Shown here: positions 54,352 through 64,000 of the stretch, in pieces
Layout of the letters: the number at the start of each line of letters is the position of its first letter
Numbering within the stretch: the first letter of the stretch is position 1
Source: Allacma fusca
Taxonomy: Eukaryota > Arthropoda > Collembola > Symphypleona > Sminthuridae
Reading direction: 5' to 3'
Length of the DNA: 64,000 nt
Assembly (NCBI GenBank): GCA_947179485.1
Contig: OX359245.1
Span: forward strand, 67,753,067 to 67,817,066
Translations under genes and position numbers: made by a program
Notes under the pieces: model-generated
Seen by the model: the letters and a program-made list of their open reading frames with translations, nothing else
What the model was told of the DNA's origin: nothing
Databases searched by the model: none

Positions 54352-57300
54352 TTTTTCCCCCAGGGTGCTGTCTTCCTTAATTTTGAATTTCCAATACGCA
54401 CTTCAGAGTCTCCGCAATATTTTGAATAAATCCTAAAAACTATAAATTAAAATAATAAATATAACTGTTTTCACTTGTTCAGAAACCAAATAAGGTATCT
54501 TAAAGATATTGACGTCTTTCTTGAAGCATAAATGCATGGGGGATGGAAAGCTTCTAAGAAAGGGATTCAAGTTCAAGGAGACTAAAAGTAAAGTGAGTAC
54601 GTCAAATTATATTAGTTGCAAATCAGGATTACAAACTGCTCAAGGCTTGAGCGCCGGAGGTCAACGTGGATCAAGGAGATGATTATTTTGATGACTTGCG
54701 ACATACTTTAATTGACGTGTGGATTTTTGTCAACAGCTCATGTGTGGTTGCGTTGCATGAGACTGGATGTACAGATATTTTGACTTCCCCAACCCCTAAC
54801 ATGCCTACACAAATGTATAAGGAGGACTGTCTGCATATAATTATTACCTATACAAGCATGTCAATGCACAGAGTTTATTTTGGATTTATTTTTGATGGCC
54901 AAGGTTAGCCTCTGGCATTAAGTTTCCTTATCTGGGATTTTATTTTGCAGTGACTTACGCTCTGACTTTTTCCAATAGGGCTGTGAGTCACAATTTACTG
55001 TGTACACTCTCCTTACAGTAAAATGTGGACAAGTAATTATGTATCGTATTTTGAGATAAGAGAAATAATAAAAACTTTTGTCTACAGTACTAAAAACAAA
55101 TAAGTATATAAAAATGAGGCAAAACCATTCCGTAGGAACCAATTCATAATTTTTAAATGAAAAAATTAGGAACTAAAAGTAAACAATTGGATAACAAGCT
55201 AAATAGACTGTTAAGAAGCAGTTGTGAACACTACTGGACACGCTATAAAGAAGGAGAGCTGTATCTTTGATTCATACTCTTAATCTGGGTAAAGATAAGT
55301 CGGTTTTTTTAAAGATAAGTCTGGTTAAAGAGCCGAAACCCATCATCCGCTAATCCTGAGATTCTAAATTAACAAGTAGTGCTATTAATAAGCGTTACGA
55401 AATTGCATTGGAATTCTTTGAGGAGCTCACTTTCCTGACCGCCCCTGATTGTGAGTGCCTGTTCTGAGTCTTAGCGAAAGATATGTGACACAAGGATGCA
55501 ATTGTGTCTGAGATGGTAATAAATAATACTAAAAGTCCAGACGACACGGTTACAAGTAAATAAATATAATTTATTGCTATATTTCCATAACTACAAACGG
55601 ACAAGCTACACCGTGCCCTTCTCGTGTATAGATTGTAGAATAAATATTGTTATTGTAATAAATGTAATCATGATTTTTGAATTAAAAAATTAATATAAGG
55701 GCGAAGTCATAGTCAATTCTTTGTATGCTGACAGCCCATCAATATAAATCTTTGTGTCATTATCAGGGCGGTGTTGTTAAAGGGGCTAATGCGTTTAGCA
55801 TAGGGGTACTTATTATTAATAATAAATACAAAAAATGGGAAATTAAACACATTCAAGGGCATTCTTTTAGGTGTCCTCTGGAGCGAGTGCGCGTTATGAG
55901 TTTTGGGGCAAAGTGAAACGAAGTTCCTTATCTTTATGGGCTGATGCTTGTTTTTCCGTTGGTCCGGCTCCAGTGCCAAGTTACCTGGTGAGCCAGAACT
56001 TGAGAAGATTGGTACATCCCTTCGATCTTGTGACAATTAAAATTGGTAACGTTAAAAATCCTAATGCAATCGTCTCCCTACAGAGGCGCTGCCCTTTGTA
56101 CGAAGGTCGTCTTACGAAACTTTTACGGACGTTGTGATATTATAGACCAATTGAAGTTGCGTAAAAATCCCTCCGACCGTTGGTAATTTTAATTCCGTTA
56201 ATCCTAATTTGGTCAATTTTTTCCGGAGTTCTGAATGGCTAAGGGTAATGAGCAAGGAAATCCTATTCCCCGCAAAATTGATACTGGCAAAAACATCCAA
56301 AGTTACATTTAACATGGTGCTTACCTTCTGTTTACTTCTTTCATTATTTGATAATTTAACAATACTTAAACTTCTATGGGCTCATCTGTATTGAGATCCT
56401 TTCACAACTCTAGAGTGTGGGTTACCTGATATGCACCTTTTGTACGTTTAGCTTCGAGCTCTTTGAACCTATGAAGACTGTGCTGTTTGGGAAATGTACT
56501 CTTGTTGTCCCCTGTCCCGAGCATCTGCTTTCCGTCTTGTTCCAACAGTATTCCAATTAAATCTTTTCACTTTGACATAGAATCAGCAGGATCAGATAAC
56601 CTCACAGACGTCTCCTGTTTCTGTGTTTGAGATCTGATGTAGTCAATTGTTATTACACAGCCTCTCCTGAAGTGAAACTGTTTTTAATGAACTGAGCATA
56701 TGCATCAAATAAGTGTCAAAGCTCTCCCTTAAGGATATGTTTGAGTAATTTACGCTACTTGTATGTATAAGGATACATCGTACATCTTGAATATCCGTAA
56801 ACTTATTCACGACGATGAGATTTGGTCTAGGCATGATCTATTGTGGATCTACTACGTTGATATTAAATGTACGTTTTTTCTGAAATGTATCCGTTGCAAG
56901 CTACTTAATTTTAAATATCGTTTACAAAGTTAAATCACAGGACTTAGCAGTAAATTGAAGTACAGTGTACAATAATGCTGTGAGAAACCCACTGTTTTAA
57001 GGAATTTTTTCATTTGTACGGGTGCCAGCTCTTTGACGCATTACAACGAGTGCCTCTGATGTTTTGTCGCATATTAACCATCGGATTACAACCTCAATTT
57101 TGCTTCTTACAATGATACTCTGATAAAGAGTGTCCACTTTATAGGAATTTCGACATGCTGTACGGATAACACTTTCGATCCCCAATTTTTAAAAACGCTA
57201 CCCAACGGAATTGTTGGCAACATATTCGATGCAATTACTCTTGGATTACAAAAGTACAGCTGCATGCGGTACTGTATCTCTTTTCCATCAAACGTTTTTA

Positions 57301-57729
57301 ATGACCTCCTTGGCTTTCACGTGTGAAGAATGAAATCATGTTGGAAATGTTATGCTGGAGGTTAAGAAGCACAAATGATCTTCTGGAACAACTGTGTAAA
57401 GCTGGTCTCAAAATTGGAAACAATAATTTAAATAACCTAGATTGATTATTTCTTAAATAGAAAAACCAAACCAGTCTTCAGGATTTTCATTTTTGTGCAA
57501 TTATTTAATAAAATTGTACAGAGACTTCATTTTAATTCTTACCCAGAACTGTACAGTCTGTTTGAATGGGAATTTGAAGCTCACAAGGAGTAACGTTTAG
57601 AGAATTAGCGTGCTTCCCCTATCATTGGTTACATGTTCCTACACATCGCTCTTCGTGGAGCGTACATAACGGTATGATTATGACACAATTTAGGTAAGTG
57701 GTTACTAAAAATTGTGACCAATTGTCATG
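54352..57729. other. gene-free stretch
   Basis: About 3.4 kb without a supported gene. Open frames at 54.67-54.91 and 55.87-56.14 kb have no domain content or clear splice sites. I see no tandem array. Confidence 0.4.
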
Positions 57730-57763
57730 TATAAAAGAGACTGCTGCTCTTGTTGGTTCATTC
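57730..57763 (+). promoter_or_regulatory. TATA box and initiator of the cuticle protein gene
   Basis: TATAAAA at 57730-57736 is followed at the usual distance by TCATTC at 57758-57763, matching the arthropod Inr consensus TCAKTY. Its A at 57760 is 30 bases from the TATA start and is the predicted transcription start. The ATG follows at 57834, giving a 74-base leader. This is typical of strongly, stage-specifically expressed cuticle genes. Confidence 0.75.
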
Positions 57764-57833
57764 AAACAGTCCATCCGTTCTGACAACCAGCAAGTTTCGT
57801 CTTCAGAAGTATTCCTTTCAAAACTCAAGCACT

Positions 57834-58529
57834 ATGAACTCTGTAAGACTTACCATACAATTTCCAGAAACATCAAGCATTTGAATCGGAGCTTCGAATT
57901 TTGATTGTGAACTAATTTCTGAGCATTTAAAAGAAAAGGCAAAATTATTTTTAAACTTGCTTTGTTTCTATAGTTTTCAGTTGCCCTGTTTGCTGCGGCC
58001 TTGGCTTACGCCAGCGCAGGTGTGTTGGAAGCTCCCGTTGCCTACGCCGCTCCTAGCTATGCATATGCTCCAGCTGTGGCCAAGGTAGCAGCTCCCGTTG
58101 CTTATGCACATGCACCCACAGTTGCAAAGGTTGCAGCAGCACCGGTGGCCTACGCCGCAGCACCAGCTTACGCCAAGGTGGCCGCACCAGGCGTATATTC
58201 CGTCCCAGCTGCGTATGCCTACGAGACCCCGCTTGTGATCAATGCCTTCTCCCCTCAAGGAGCCTTCGCTGTTGCACCGGTAAGAGATTAAAAATTTCCC
58301 AACAAGTACCCGCAAGAAAATTAAGACTTTTTCGTAAAATTCAAGGAAATTCGTATTGGTCGTTTCCATATTGAAATTTTTTTGGGTCTCACAGCAACAA
58401 GGCTATTTCCTGGACCAACTCGCTTATGCCGCCCCTGTCATTAAAACACCTGCTGTTGCTGTGGCTAAGGCTGTTGCACCTGTTGCTAAAGCTGCTGTTG
58501 CCTATGACGATCATCACCACCACCATTAA
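57834..58529 (+). CDS. alanine-rich cuticle protein with C-terminal His tail
   Basis: Three exons: 57834-57842 (ATG AAC TCT only), 57974-58279 and 58395-58529, all in phase 0, giving 149 residues. The join creates the signal peptide MNSFSVALFAAALAYASA. Such a tiny first coding exon is usual for arthropod cuticle genes. The mature protein is low complexity, with VAYAAP, PAVAKVAAP and YAKVAAPG repeats, like the alanine-rich cuticle proteins without a chitin-binding R&R domain. It is secreted by epidermis into the cuticle matrix. A less repetitive middle (ETPLVINAFSPQGAF) precedes a second AVAKAVAP block, and the protein ends DDHHHHH. AATAAA at 58589. Confidence 0.9.
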
Positions 58530-58588
58530 ACCATACATTCCGAATCCATGTACCCATAAAATGTGTACTACTTGCCTGCTTTACACGA

Positions 58589-58594
58589 AATAAA
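58589..58594 (+). terminator. polyadenylation signal of the cuticle protein gene
   Basis: Canonical AATAAA about 60 bases after the stop codon at 58529. Confidence 0.8.
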
Positions 58595-59285
58595 TAATAG
58601 CGAATCACAAACTTGAGCATTTTTCCGCCGGATTTACCATCAAAATGCGCATTTTGTTGTCAGTTATTTGGAATAAACGCTGCAAGTGCATTGTGCATAA
58701 AAAACTAGAGTAGAATTGCAAACAACACGAAACACTTGAAAAGGGAATTATCTTTCCAAATATTGTTTTAACAATTGCAAATGAAAAATGATCCTAATTT
58801 TATCCAGAGCTCTAAAAACTTGGATCGTTTTACCAGTATTGATAAAATTGGAAAAGTCAGTTCTGTAAAGAATATAATTACCTTTAATTGTGAACCGTAA
58901 AAATTAATGCAATAGTGCAAGGGGAAACGTGGATATTTGTAGAGAACGTTTGGCTCTAGCAAAAGCATAAACATTTGACCTAAACCAGGAAAACACAATA
59001 CGGAAAATCCTTGTTTCATAATTGTATAATGGTTTTTTTCCGCTAGCTTTCATTTCCTACTTAAAACTATATGCCACACAACAAATTGGCATCCCTACAT
59101 AGTTGCAGTCACATTGACTTTTGGAGCTGTAAATTTGTTACGCTCAAAGTAAATATCAATTTCTAATAAAGAGACACACTTTAGCTTTACATGTATTCTT
59201 TTTATTCTGACTTTCGTCTACGAAGGTGCGAGAATTCTCTGGAGTCAATTTATTTCGTTATTATTAATTGAAAATTCTCCAAATA
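58595..59285. other. spacer between cuticle and receptor genes
   Basis: AT-rich, no supported gene. It should include the promoter of the receptor gene at 59286, but no clear TATA/Inr pair was recognised. Confidence 0.4.
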
Positions 59286-60600
59286 ATGTTGTATACACCA
59301 GACCTTCATGCTTATTTCCGATATTTAAATTTTTTCTCAAAATGGTATTTGCTCCCATTTGTCCTACAGTTTGGTCAAAATGGTCAGATATCCATGGTCG
59401 CAGGAGGGACCAAGCACAGAATTATCTGGCAGGTTCTGTTTTTGTACGGGACCTTCAGGACACTTCACAGTATCTACTTCTCCATCTTTTCTCTCGTTTA
59501 TTTTCAAGAGTTCACATTCTATGAAATTTTGATTCCGGGTTTGTTTTCCCTTGGCATGCTGATTTGCTCACTATTGGAATACATGTCTTTCATTAGGGCG
59601 CCGCATATAGTGCGGACTATATTTAATTCGTTGTTTTCTGGTGAGTGGGATTCATATTTTAGCTCTGTAATTTTTCTACCGAAAGATTTTGAAACGGTAA
59701 TTTCAATTTTATATTTAGCGCCTGTCAATACCTCCAAACAACCTCTGAAGAAACTTTCATTCCAGGAGATTTTTGCTGTGTACATGGTCCCCGCTGCAAC
59801 CCCAATATTATTTTCATGGAGTGTTATAACAGCTTCGCTACGAACCAAGACGGATATTTACGAGTTCATTCCAAAGGGGCTTCAAAATCCGTTCACGTTC
59901 TGGATTCTGTGGATTCATGAAAACATATTTACACAAACTAGAGGGGCGGTTTTCCTCATGACGTTTTGTCAATTGCTGGCGTTCCTTGGGAATATTAGTG
60001 AACATTTGGCTTTGGAAATAACATCGCTGGGGTAAGCTTTTAGCGTTAGTATTACTCAGTTCAATTGTCATATTAATTGAAGCTAAACAATTTTTCTAAA
60101 TTTTTTCATTCATATCTAGACGTTTAGGAAGCAGTAAATGTTCCTACGAAAGGAATTTCAAAAACGTCAGAGAGACCCAACTGCTCGTTATCATTTTCAA
60201 TGCTGGCTACGCTCCAGTAGTGTACGTGCTAAAAATGTTCTCCTTAATTTTAGCAGTACTATCTGGGTTTTTTGGGATCCGATGTTTTTCATCAAAATTT
60301 AGTTTCGCATCGTTTTTGCTGGTCTGTTTCGTCTACTACATGGTATTTTACGTGGCCACTTTCGGAAGAGCATTCTCTGTTCCGAGCCGAATCCAAGCCC
60401 TAAAAACGGAGCTGGTAAGAAACGTTAGGCTCCAAACCATTGGGCGTTTGGAAGGGAAATTGGCAGAAATACAAGTGGCTTCAATCGCTAATGTGGGTAT
60501 CAAAGTTGGGATATTTCACACAATGGAAAGGGAATCCACTCCTGCGTTTATAAACTTCGTTGTGAATACCATTTCGTCTTTACTCATTACATTCCGTTGA
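59286..60600 (+). CDS. multi-pass membrane protein, chemoreceptor (gustatory receptor)-like
   Basis: Two exons, 59286-60031 and 60120-60600, join in phase 2 through GGTAAGC and ATATCTAG and give 408 residues. There are about seven hydrophobic segments separated by short loops. The length, the seven segments and the absence of G-protein-receptor motifs (no DRY, no NPxxY) fit the arthropod gustatory/odorant receptor superfamily. The classical TYhhhhhQF ending is missing; the C-terminus instead runs THTMERES-like (HTMERESTPAF) into FVVNTISSLL, as in divergent non-insect receptors. If correct, it is a ligand-gated cation channel subunit in sensory neurons; ligand unknown. The first ATG in the open frame is used; an upstream exon cannot be excluded. 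It could also belong to another insect-receptor-like membrane family. Confidence 0.7.
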
Positions 60601-60752
60601 CTGTTTTTACCCGCAAATTATTTTGCAGCTCTGGAATCGCCCTCTAACGGCATAAAACCTTTATGTATATAGTTCACGTGCTGAATTTTGCATTGCTTAC
60701 AAACCTTCATTCAAACCTTGTATTGTTATTATTGTGAGTTGATACTCTTATC

Positions 60753-60758
60753 AATAAA
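60753..60758 (+). terminator. polyadenylation signal of the receptor-like gene
   Basis: AATAAA about 150 bases after the stop codon at 60600, with a GT/T-rich stretch shortly downstream. Confidence 0.65.
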
Positions 60759-61327
60759 GTGGGATGCATTCCAAATATTTTACATTGTTCTCTGTAATGA
60801 AGTATAGGGTGAGGGTCATTAGTTGTAAAATTGAACTGAACATGCAATATCTGGCTTATTTGGCAGAATGTTGGGTTAATCATTTCTTAGGTACAGTTCT
60901 TTAAATTTGGGCGCTGTAATTTAGAGGATATAATTTCAAATAATAATGCCCAAATTGATATGAATTATCATTATTAAATCAAATACGGTGAAATTGCAAA
61001 TAATCAGTTCATGTATTTGCTATAACGTTATTGCAATACCATTAAATTACCTTACGATTTTCGCGTTTGTAGGTGTCAATTATCAATTGTGAGAGGAGTC
61101 ATATTTTATCATGTTTTAAAAATAAATCAACAGCAGAGCATTGAGTAAGGCGATTATGGGCAAACAATTGTCTATTATTTTGTAAATACTCTGAATGGGT
61201 TTTCAATACGGGTCGGAATATGACTCAATTCCGGAATTATTGTAATTTTAAAGACTCTATATACAAGAAATATAGAATCTTTAATTTACCAGAATGTCCA
61301 GTATTTTTGCACAGGCGTAGTGAAGCC
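60759..61327. other. gene-free stretch
   Basis: AT-rich sequence between the receptor-like gene and the weak three-exon candidate. Nothing supported. Confidence 0.4.
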
Positions 61328-61872
61328 ATGACGCTCCAATCTTGTGAAACGATTTTAGCAATTATTTTACTGCCGAAATTGGGTAAGCTGGTAGTAATTA
61401 ATCTGAGCCAAAACACTATACACCATTTGACTCACTTGAGAAACATATTTTGTCATTTCATTTGAATGAATTTTCTATTTAATTTAAAATTTACCCCCCT
61501 AAGAATTATACCTATGGAGAGGTGATTTGTATAGAATAATGTGAACATAAATTTGTTTGTAGTTATTATTGTTTCGAATTTCCATAGCCGCTCCGGAATT
61601 AAGCTTGTTTGGTGTTAGCTTCCAAATCGCTAAAAAGGTATGCAATGAATTGGAGCCTCAGGTGAATTACGGGATGAAAATAGAAAACTGGCTGTCGGGA
61701 TTACAAGGATCCAAAACATGTGTTTTAACGTTAAAACCGAGGTAACTGACGTTTTATAATAGTTTTTTGTAGCCCGATTTTTAAATACAATGGCGCTAAA
61801 GTTGAGGATCGCATTTTTTTTTGCAGATTCCAGTCAAGAAGGAAAGGGAATATGGAAAATTGGTTGCTCTAA
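61328..61872 (+). CDS. weak candidate: small three-exon gene
   Basis: Exons 61328-61382, 61588-61741 and 61827-61872 can be joined with GTAAGC/CCATAG and GTAACT/TTGCAG splice sites in compatible phases, giving 84 residues. Residues 1-20 (SCETILAIILLPKLAAPE) could be a signal peptide. Exon 2 reads like real coding sequence (SFQIAKKVCNELEPQVNYG, then WLSGLQGSKTC). I recognise no family. A further strong donor (CCTCA/GTAAGC near 61886) suggests the third exon may be internal and the true frame different. It could equally be a fragment of a larger gene. Confidence 0.25.
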
Positions 61873-62037
61873 CAAGGCTTCCTCAGTAAGCCATTCATGG
61901 TTTTTTTTATTCACCACGTGTCAATTCACGTGCATCGTTCTTGTGCCAAAATGTTCATTTGAAATTTCCCTCGTAAGTATCTTTTTACTTCTAAACTAGT
62001 AGAAAGCCCTGCTCAGCAGGGATAATTACTTATACCT

Positions 62038-62165
62038 AATCCACCAGGTACTAATGTACCTACTCCACCAGGTACTGATGTACCTAATCCACCAGGTACT
62101 GATGTACCTAATCCACCAGGTACTGATGTACCTAATCCACCAGGTACTGATGTACCTATACTCCA
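62038..62165. repeat. 24 bp minisatellite
   Basis: Five tandem copies of a CTAATCCACCAGGTACTGATGTAC unit with few changes (CTACTCC in copy 2). It abuts the 36 bp array to its right, separated only by a partial unit ending CCACCAGGTACC. Confidence 0.95.
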
Positions 62166-62179
62166 CCAGGTACCAAAAG

Positions 62180-62762
62180 GCCACCTCTCGTTTCCACCCT
62201 TGGTTAAACCAATGGGTCACCTCTCGTTTCCACCCTTGGTTAAACCAATGGGTCACCTCTCGTTTCCACCCTTGGTTAAACCAATGGGTCACCTCTCCTT
62301 TCCACCCTTGGTTAAACCAATGGGTCACCTCTCCTTTCCACCCTTGGTTAAACCAATGGGTCACCTCTCGTTTCCACCCTTGGTTAAACCAATGGGTCAC
62401 CTCTCCTTTCCACCCTTGGTTAAACCAATTGGGTCACCTCTCCTTTCCACCCTTGGTTAAACCAATTGGGTCACCTCTCCTTTCCACCCTTGGTTAAACC
62501 AATTGGGTCACCTCTCCTTTCCACCCTTGGTTAAACCAATTGGGTCACCTCTCCTTTCCACCCTTGGTTAAACCAATGGGTCACCTCTCCTTTCCACCCT
62601 TGGTTAAACCAATGGGTCACCTCTCCTTTCCACCCTTGGTTAAACCAATGGGTCACCTCTCCTTTCCACCCTTGGTTAAACCAATGGGTCACCTCTCCTT
62701 TCCACCCTTGGTTAAACCAATGGGTCACTACTCCTTTCCACCCTTCTTTTCTACCAATGGGT
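62180..62762. repeat. 36/37 bp minisatellite
   Basis: Fifteen near-identical copies plus one degenerate right-hand copy of a 36 bp unit, GGTCACCTCTC[G/C]TTTCCACC then CTTGGTTAAACCAATG. Four consecutive copies (about 62420-62550) carry an extra T (CCAATTGGG) and are 37 bp, breaking frame between blocks. The first three copies and one more have G at the variable position, the others C. Multiples of three make open frames on both strands that are not genes. Confidence 0.97.
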
Positions 62763-63198
62763 AAAAACCACGTCTAAAAGATGTTTAAAATTGGGTAAAT
62801 CCAAATAATAATAAAATAAAAGCCCAACAATATCCTAGGAAAAGTCCCCACAATGCCTAAACACACAAAAATCCAACTATATCCGGAGAAATGTCCAAGC
62901 AATTCCCAAAGCAAGTGTAAAAATATCCGTAAATCCGAACATGAAAGTTCAACCATATCCAGGAAAGTCCACACTATTGGAAATTCTCGTTGAAAATGAA
63001 GAGCGAAGCAGGAGAGTGGTTTCGAGTTTCGACTCGATAGAAGCTTCGGCTGGCTGGCTTCGGCTTCGGCTACTTAGCTATATAGTACTATATAAGCCGG
63101 TGGTGTATAGTGTATACTATACAGCAATAAGCCGAACCTATTTGAGTGCGATTATGTGATGCATGCTATGATGCAGGAAAGGAAAGTCGGTGAGTGGT
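62763..63198. other. spacer between minisatellite and foldback
   Basis: Two parts: AT-rich sequence to about 63000, then a more GC-rich stretch with GGCTTCGGCTTCGGC and a small ATAGTGTATACTAT palindrome near 63105-63120. No gene supported. Confidence 0.4.
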
Positions 63199-63509
63199 AA
63201 TTTAAAGCTTGCTCGCTTGCTGCGCTGATAGCATGTCTATGTAGTATACAACTTCACTATATATTGAAGAATTAGGCCAGCAGTCGGTGGTATATACACA
63301 GCAAGCAAGCTATTTTAACCGAGAAGCACAGCGAGCTGAAAAATGTCTCCTCTGCAACAGAGTTTCAGCTCGCTCAGCTCGCTGTGCTTGTGCTTCTCGA
63401 CTTGCTTGCTGTGTGTATACCACCGACTTGCTTGGCTATATAGTCAAGTTGTATACTACATACGTATTAGCTTGCTTTATAGTGAAATGAGCGCGCCAAG
63501 CTTTAAATT
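63199..63509. repeat. 311 bp foldback (imperfect inverted repeat)
   Basis: Outer ends AATTTAAAGCTTG (63199-63211) and CAAGCTTTAAATT (63497-63509) are exact complements. Matching inner blocks follow in order: ATGTAGTATACAACTT, CACTATATA, GTCGGTGGTATA, ACACAGCAAGCAAG and GAGAAGCACAGCGAGCTGAAA. The arms meet at a loop near 63350-63361. RNA from it would form a long imperfect hairpin. No target duplication was found, so it may be a foldback transposon, a MITE or a locus-specific inverted duplication. Confidence 0.85.
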
Positions 63510-64000
63510 AACAGATCCCTCAGAAGTGGCCAGTAATATAGAGATTATTTCGGACGTTGAGACACAGTCCCGAAGTAAACTTGAGCCTAATCTGGTTGCA
63601 GTGCTCTCATTGGTTGTTATATTTATACTCCAAACTCCAATAAATAATAGGAAATTACATTTGTACACATGATCGAATTTGTTTTATTTTTTAAATTCCA
63701 ATATCTAAGTTTCATTATTCCTATGAGTATAAATATTTCCGTAATAATTATTTCTAGGTGTTAAAATCTTTCTTTGTTTTTCCAGGAGGGTAAATCACGG
63801 AAGGGTGAAAATGGTAATGCTTACTAACGCTGGAATGCTTTAAACATTTTAGTTCTTCTAAAATATGGAGCCATGTAGATACATACATAATAAATCCTTA
63901 CGCTTCCAAATATGTAATTCGCGTTTCGAGCCCATATAAATATCTTGGTAAGGGTTTAGAAAAAAAACCCTCAATTTTCTTTGAGAATTTTCTGAGTGTG
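63510..64000. other. right end of the window, gene-free
   Basis: No supported feature. An open frame running out of the foldback to 63672 has no recognisable content. Confidence 0.4.

Noticed and set aside
55871..56137. 88-codon open frame considered as a transposon fragment
   Set aside because: No reverse transcriptase, transposase or terminal repeat pattern could be recognised.
57977..58369. Minus-strand open frame rich in Cys and Gly opposite the cuticle gene
   Set aside because: It is the antisense shadow of the alanine/valine-rich repeats, which read as Gly/Cys codons on the other strand.
59519..59848. Minus-strand 109-codon frame
   Set aside because: Shadow of receptor exon 1.
62026..62764. 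Several open frames on both strands with repeated peptides in the minisatellite
   Set aside because: A 36 bp unit keeps frames open automatically; peptides are pure repeat, with no promoter, splice or codon evidence.

Overview
The window is AT-rich arthropod nuclear DNA. Genes are split by GT-AG introns, most of them short in the protease, transporter and acyltransferase genes, and two tRNA genes are eukaryotic in form. A WS/DGAT-type acyltransferase, a CUB-trypsin, a Tret1-like transporter, an alanine-rich cuticle protein, a crystallin-like secreted protein and a chemoreceptor-like membrane protein together fit a springtail (Collembola) best. That is inference from gene content; only 'arthropod' is secure.

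Layout, left to right. 1-2.8 kb: a two-exon acyltransferase on the minus strand. 2.8-15.6 kb: no convincing gene, but two transposons full of short repeated words (6.37-7.69 kb and about 12.15-12.64 kb). 15.7-22.6 kb: a neuropeptide-type GPCR, probably a trissin-receptor relative, with long introns, one of which carries a 1.4 kb inverted-repeat transposon. 22.6-39 kb: gene-poor, with three elements built on a TGTAGTTTGTATTTT-like word, a GC-rich degenerate array, and a LINE 3' remnant. 39.0-39.8 kb: a secreted beta/gamma-crystallin-like protein. 41.9-44.3 kb: two more word-repeat transposons. 46.7-47.7 kb: two identical tRNA-Gly(GCC) genes. 47.9-51.5 kb (minus): an 11-exon secreted glycine-rich CUB trypsin. 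52.4-54.4 kb (minus): an 8-exon sugar transporter. 57.7-58.6 kb: a cuticle protein with a TATA/Inr promoter. 59.3-60.6 kb: a chemoreceptor-like protein. 62-63.5 kb: two minisatellites and a 311 bp foldback.

The genes are unrelated housekeeping and tissue-specific loci with no operon logic. The most unusual signal is in the transposons. At least four separate elements have inverted termini and interiors dominated by amplified 5-6 bp words with a shared GAAC core (GAACCT, GAACCG, GAACTT, GAACT). One has a perfect 8 bp target duplication, one a 10 bp flanking duplication, and two carry decayed hAT transposase (dimerisation domain, and in one a BED-like finger). I read these as hAT elements whose subterminal transposase-binding words have amplified and diverged between families. 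Exon joins below were made by eye from splice consensus and reading frame; all chains close in frame except the GPCR, which has one unexplained frame change.
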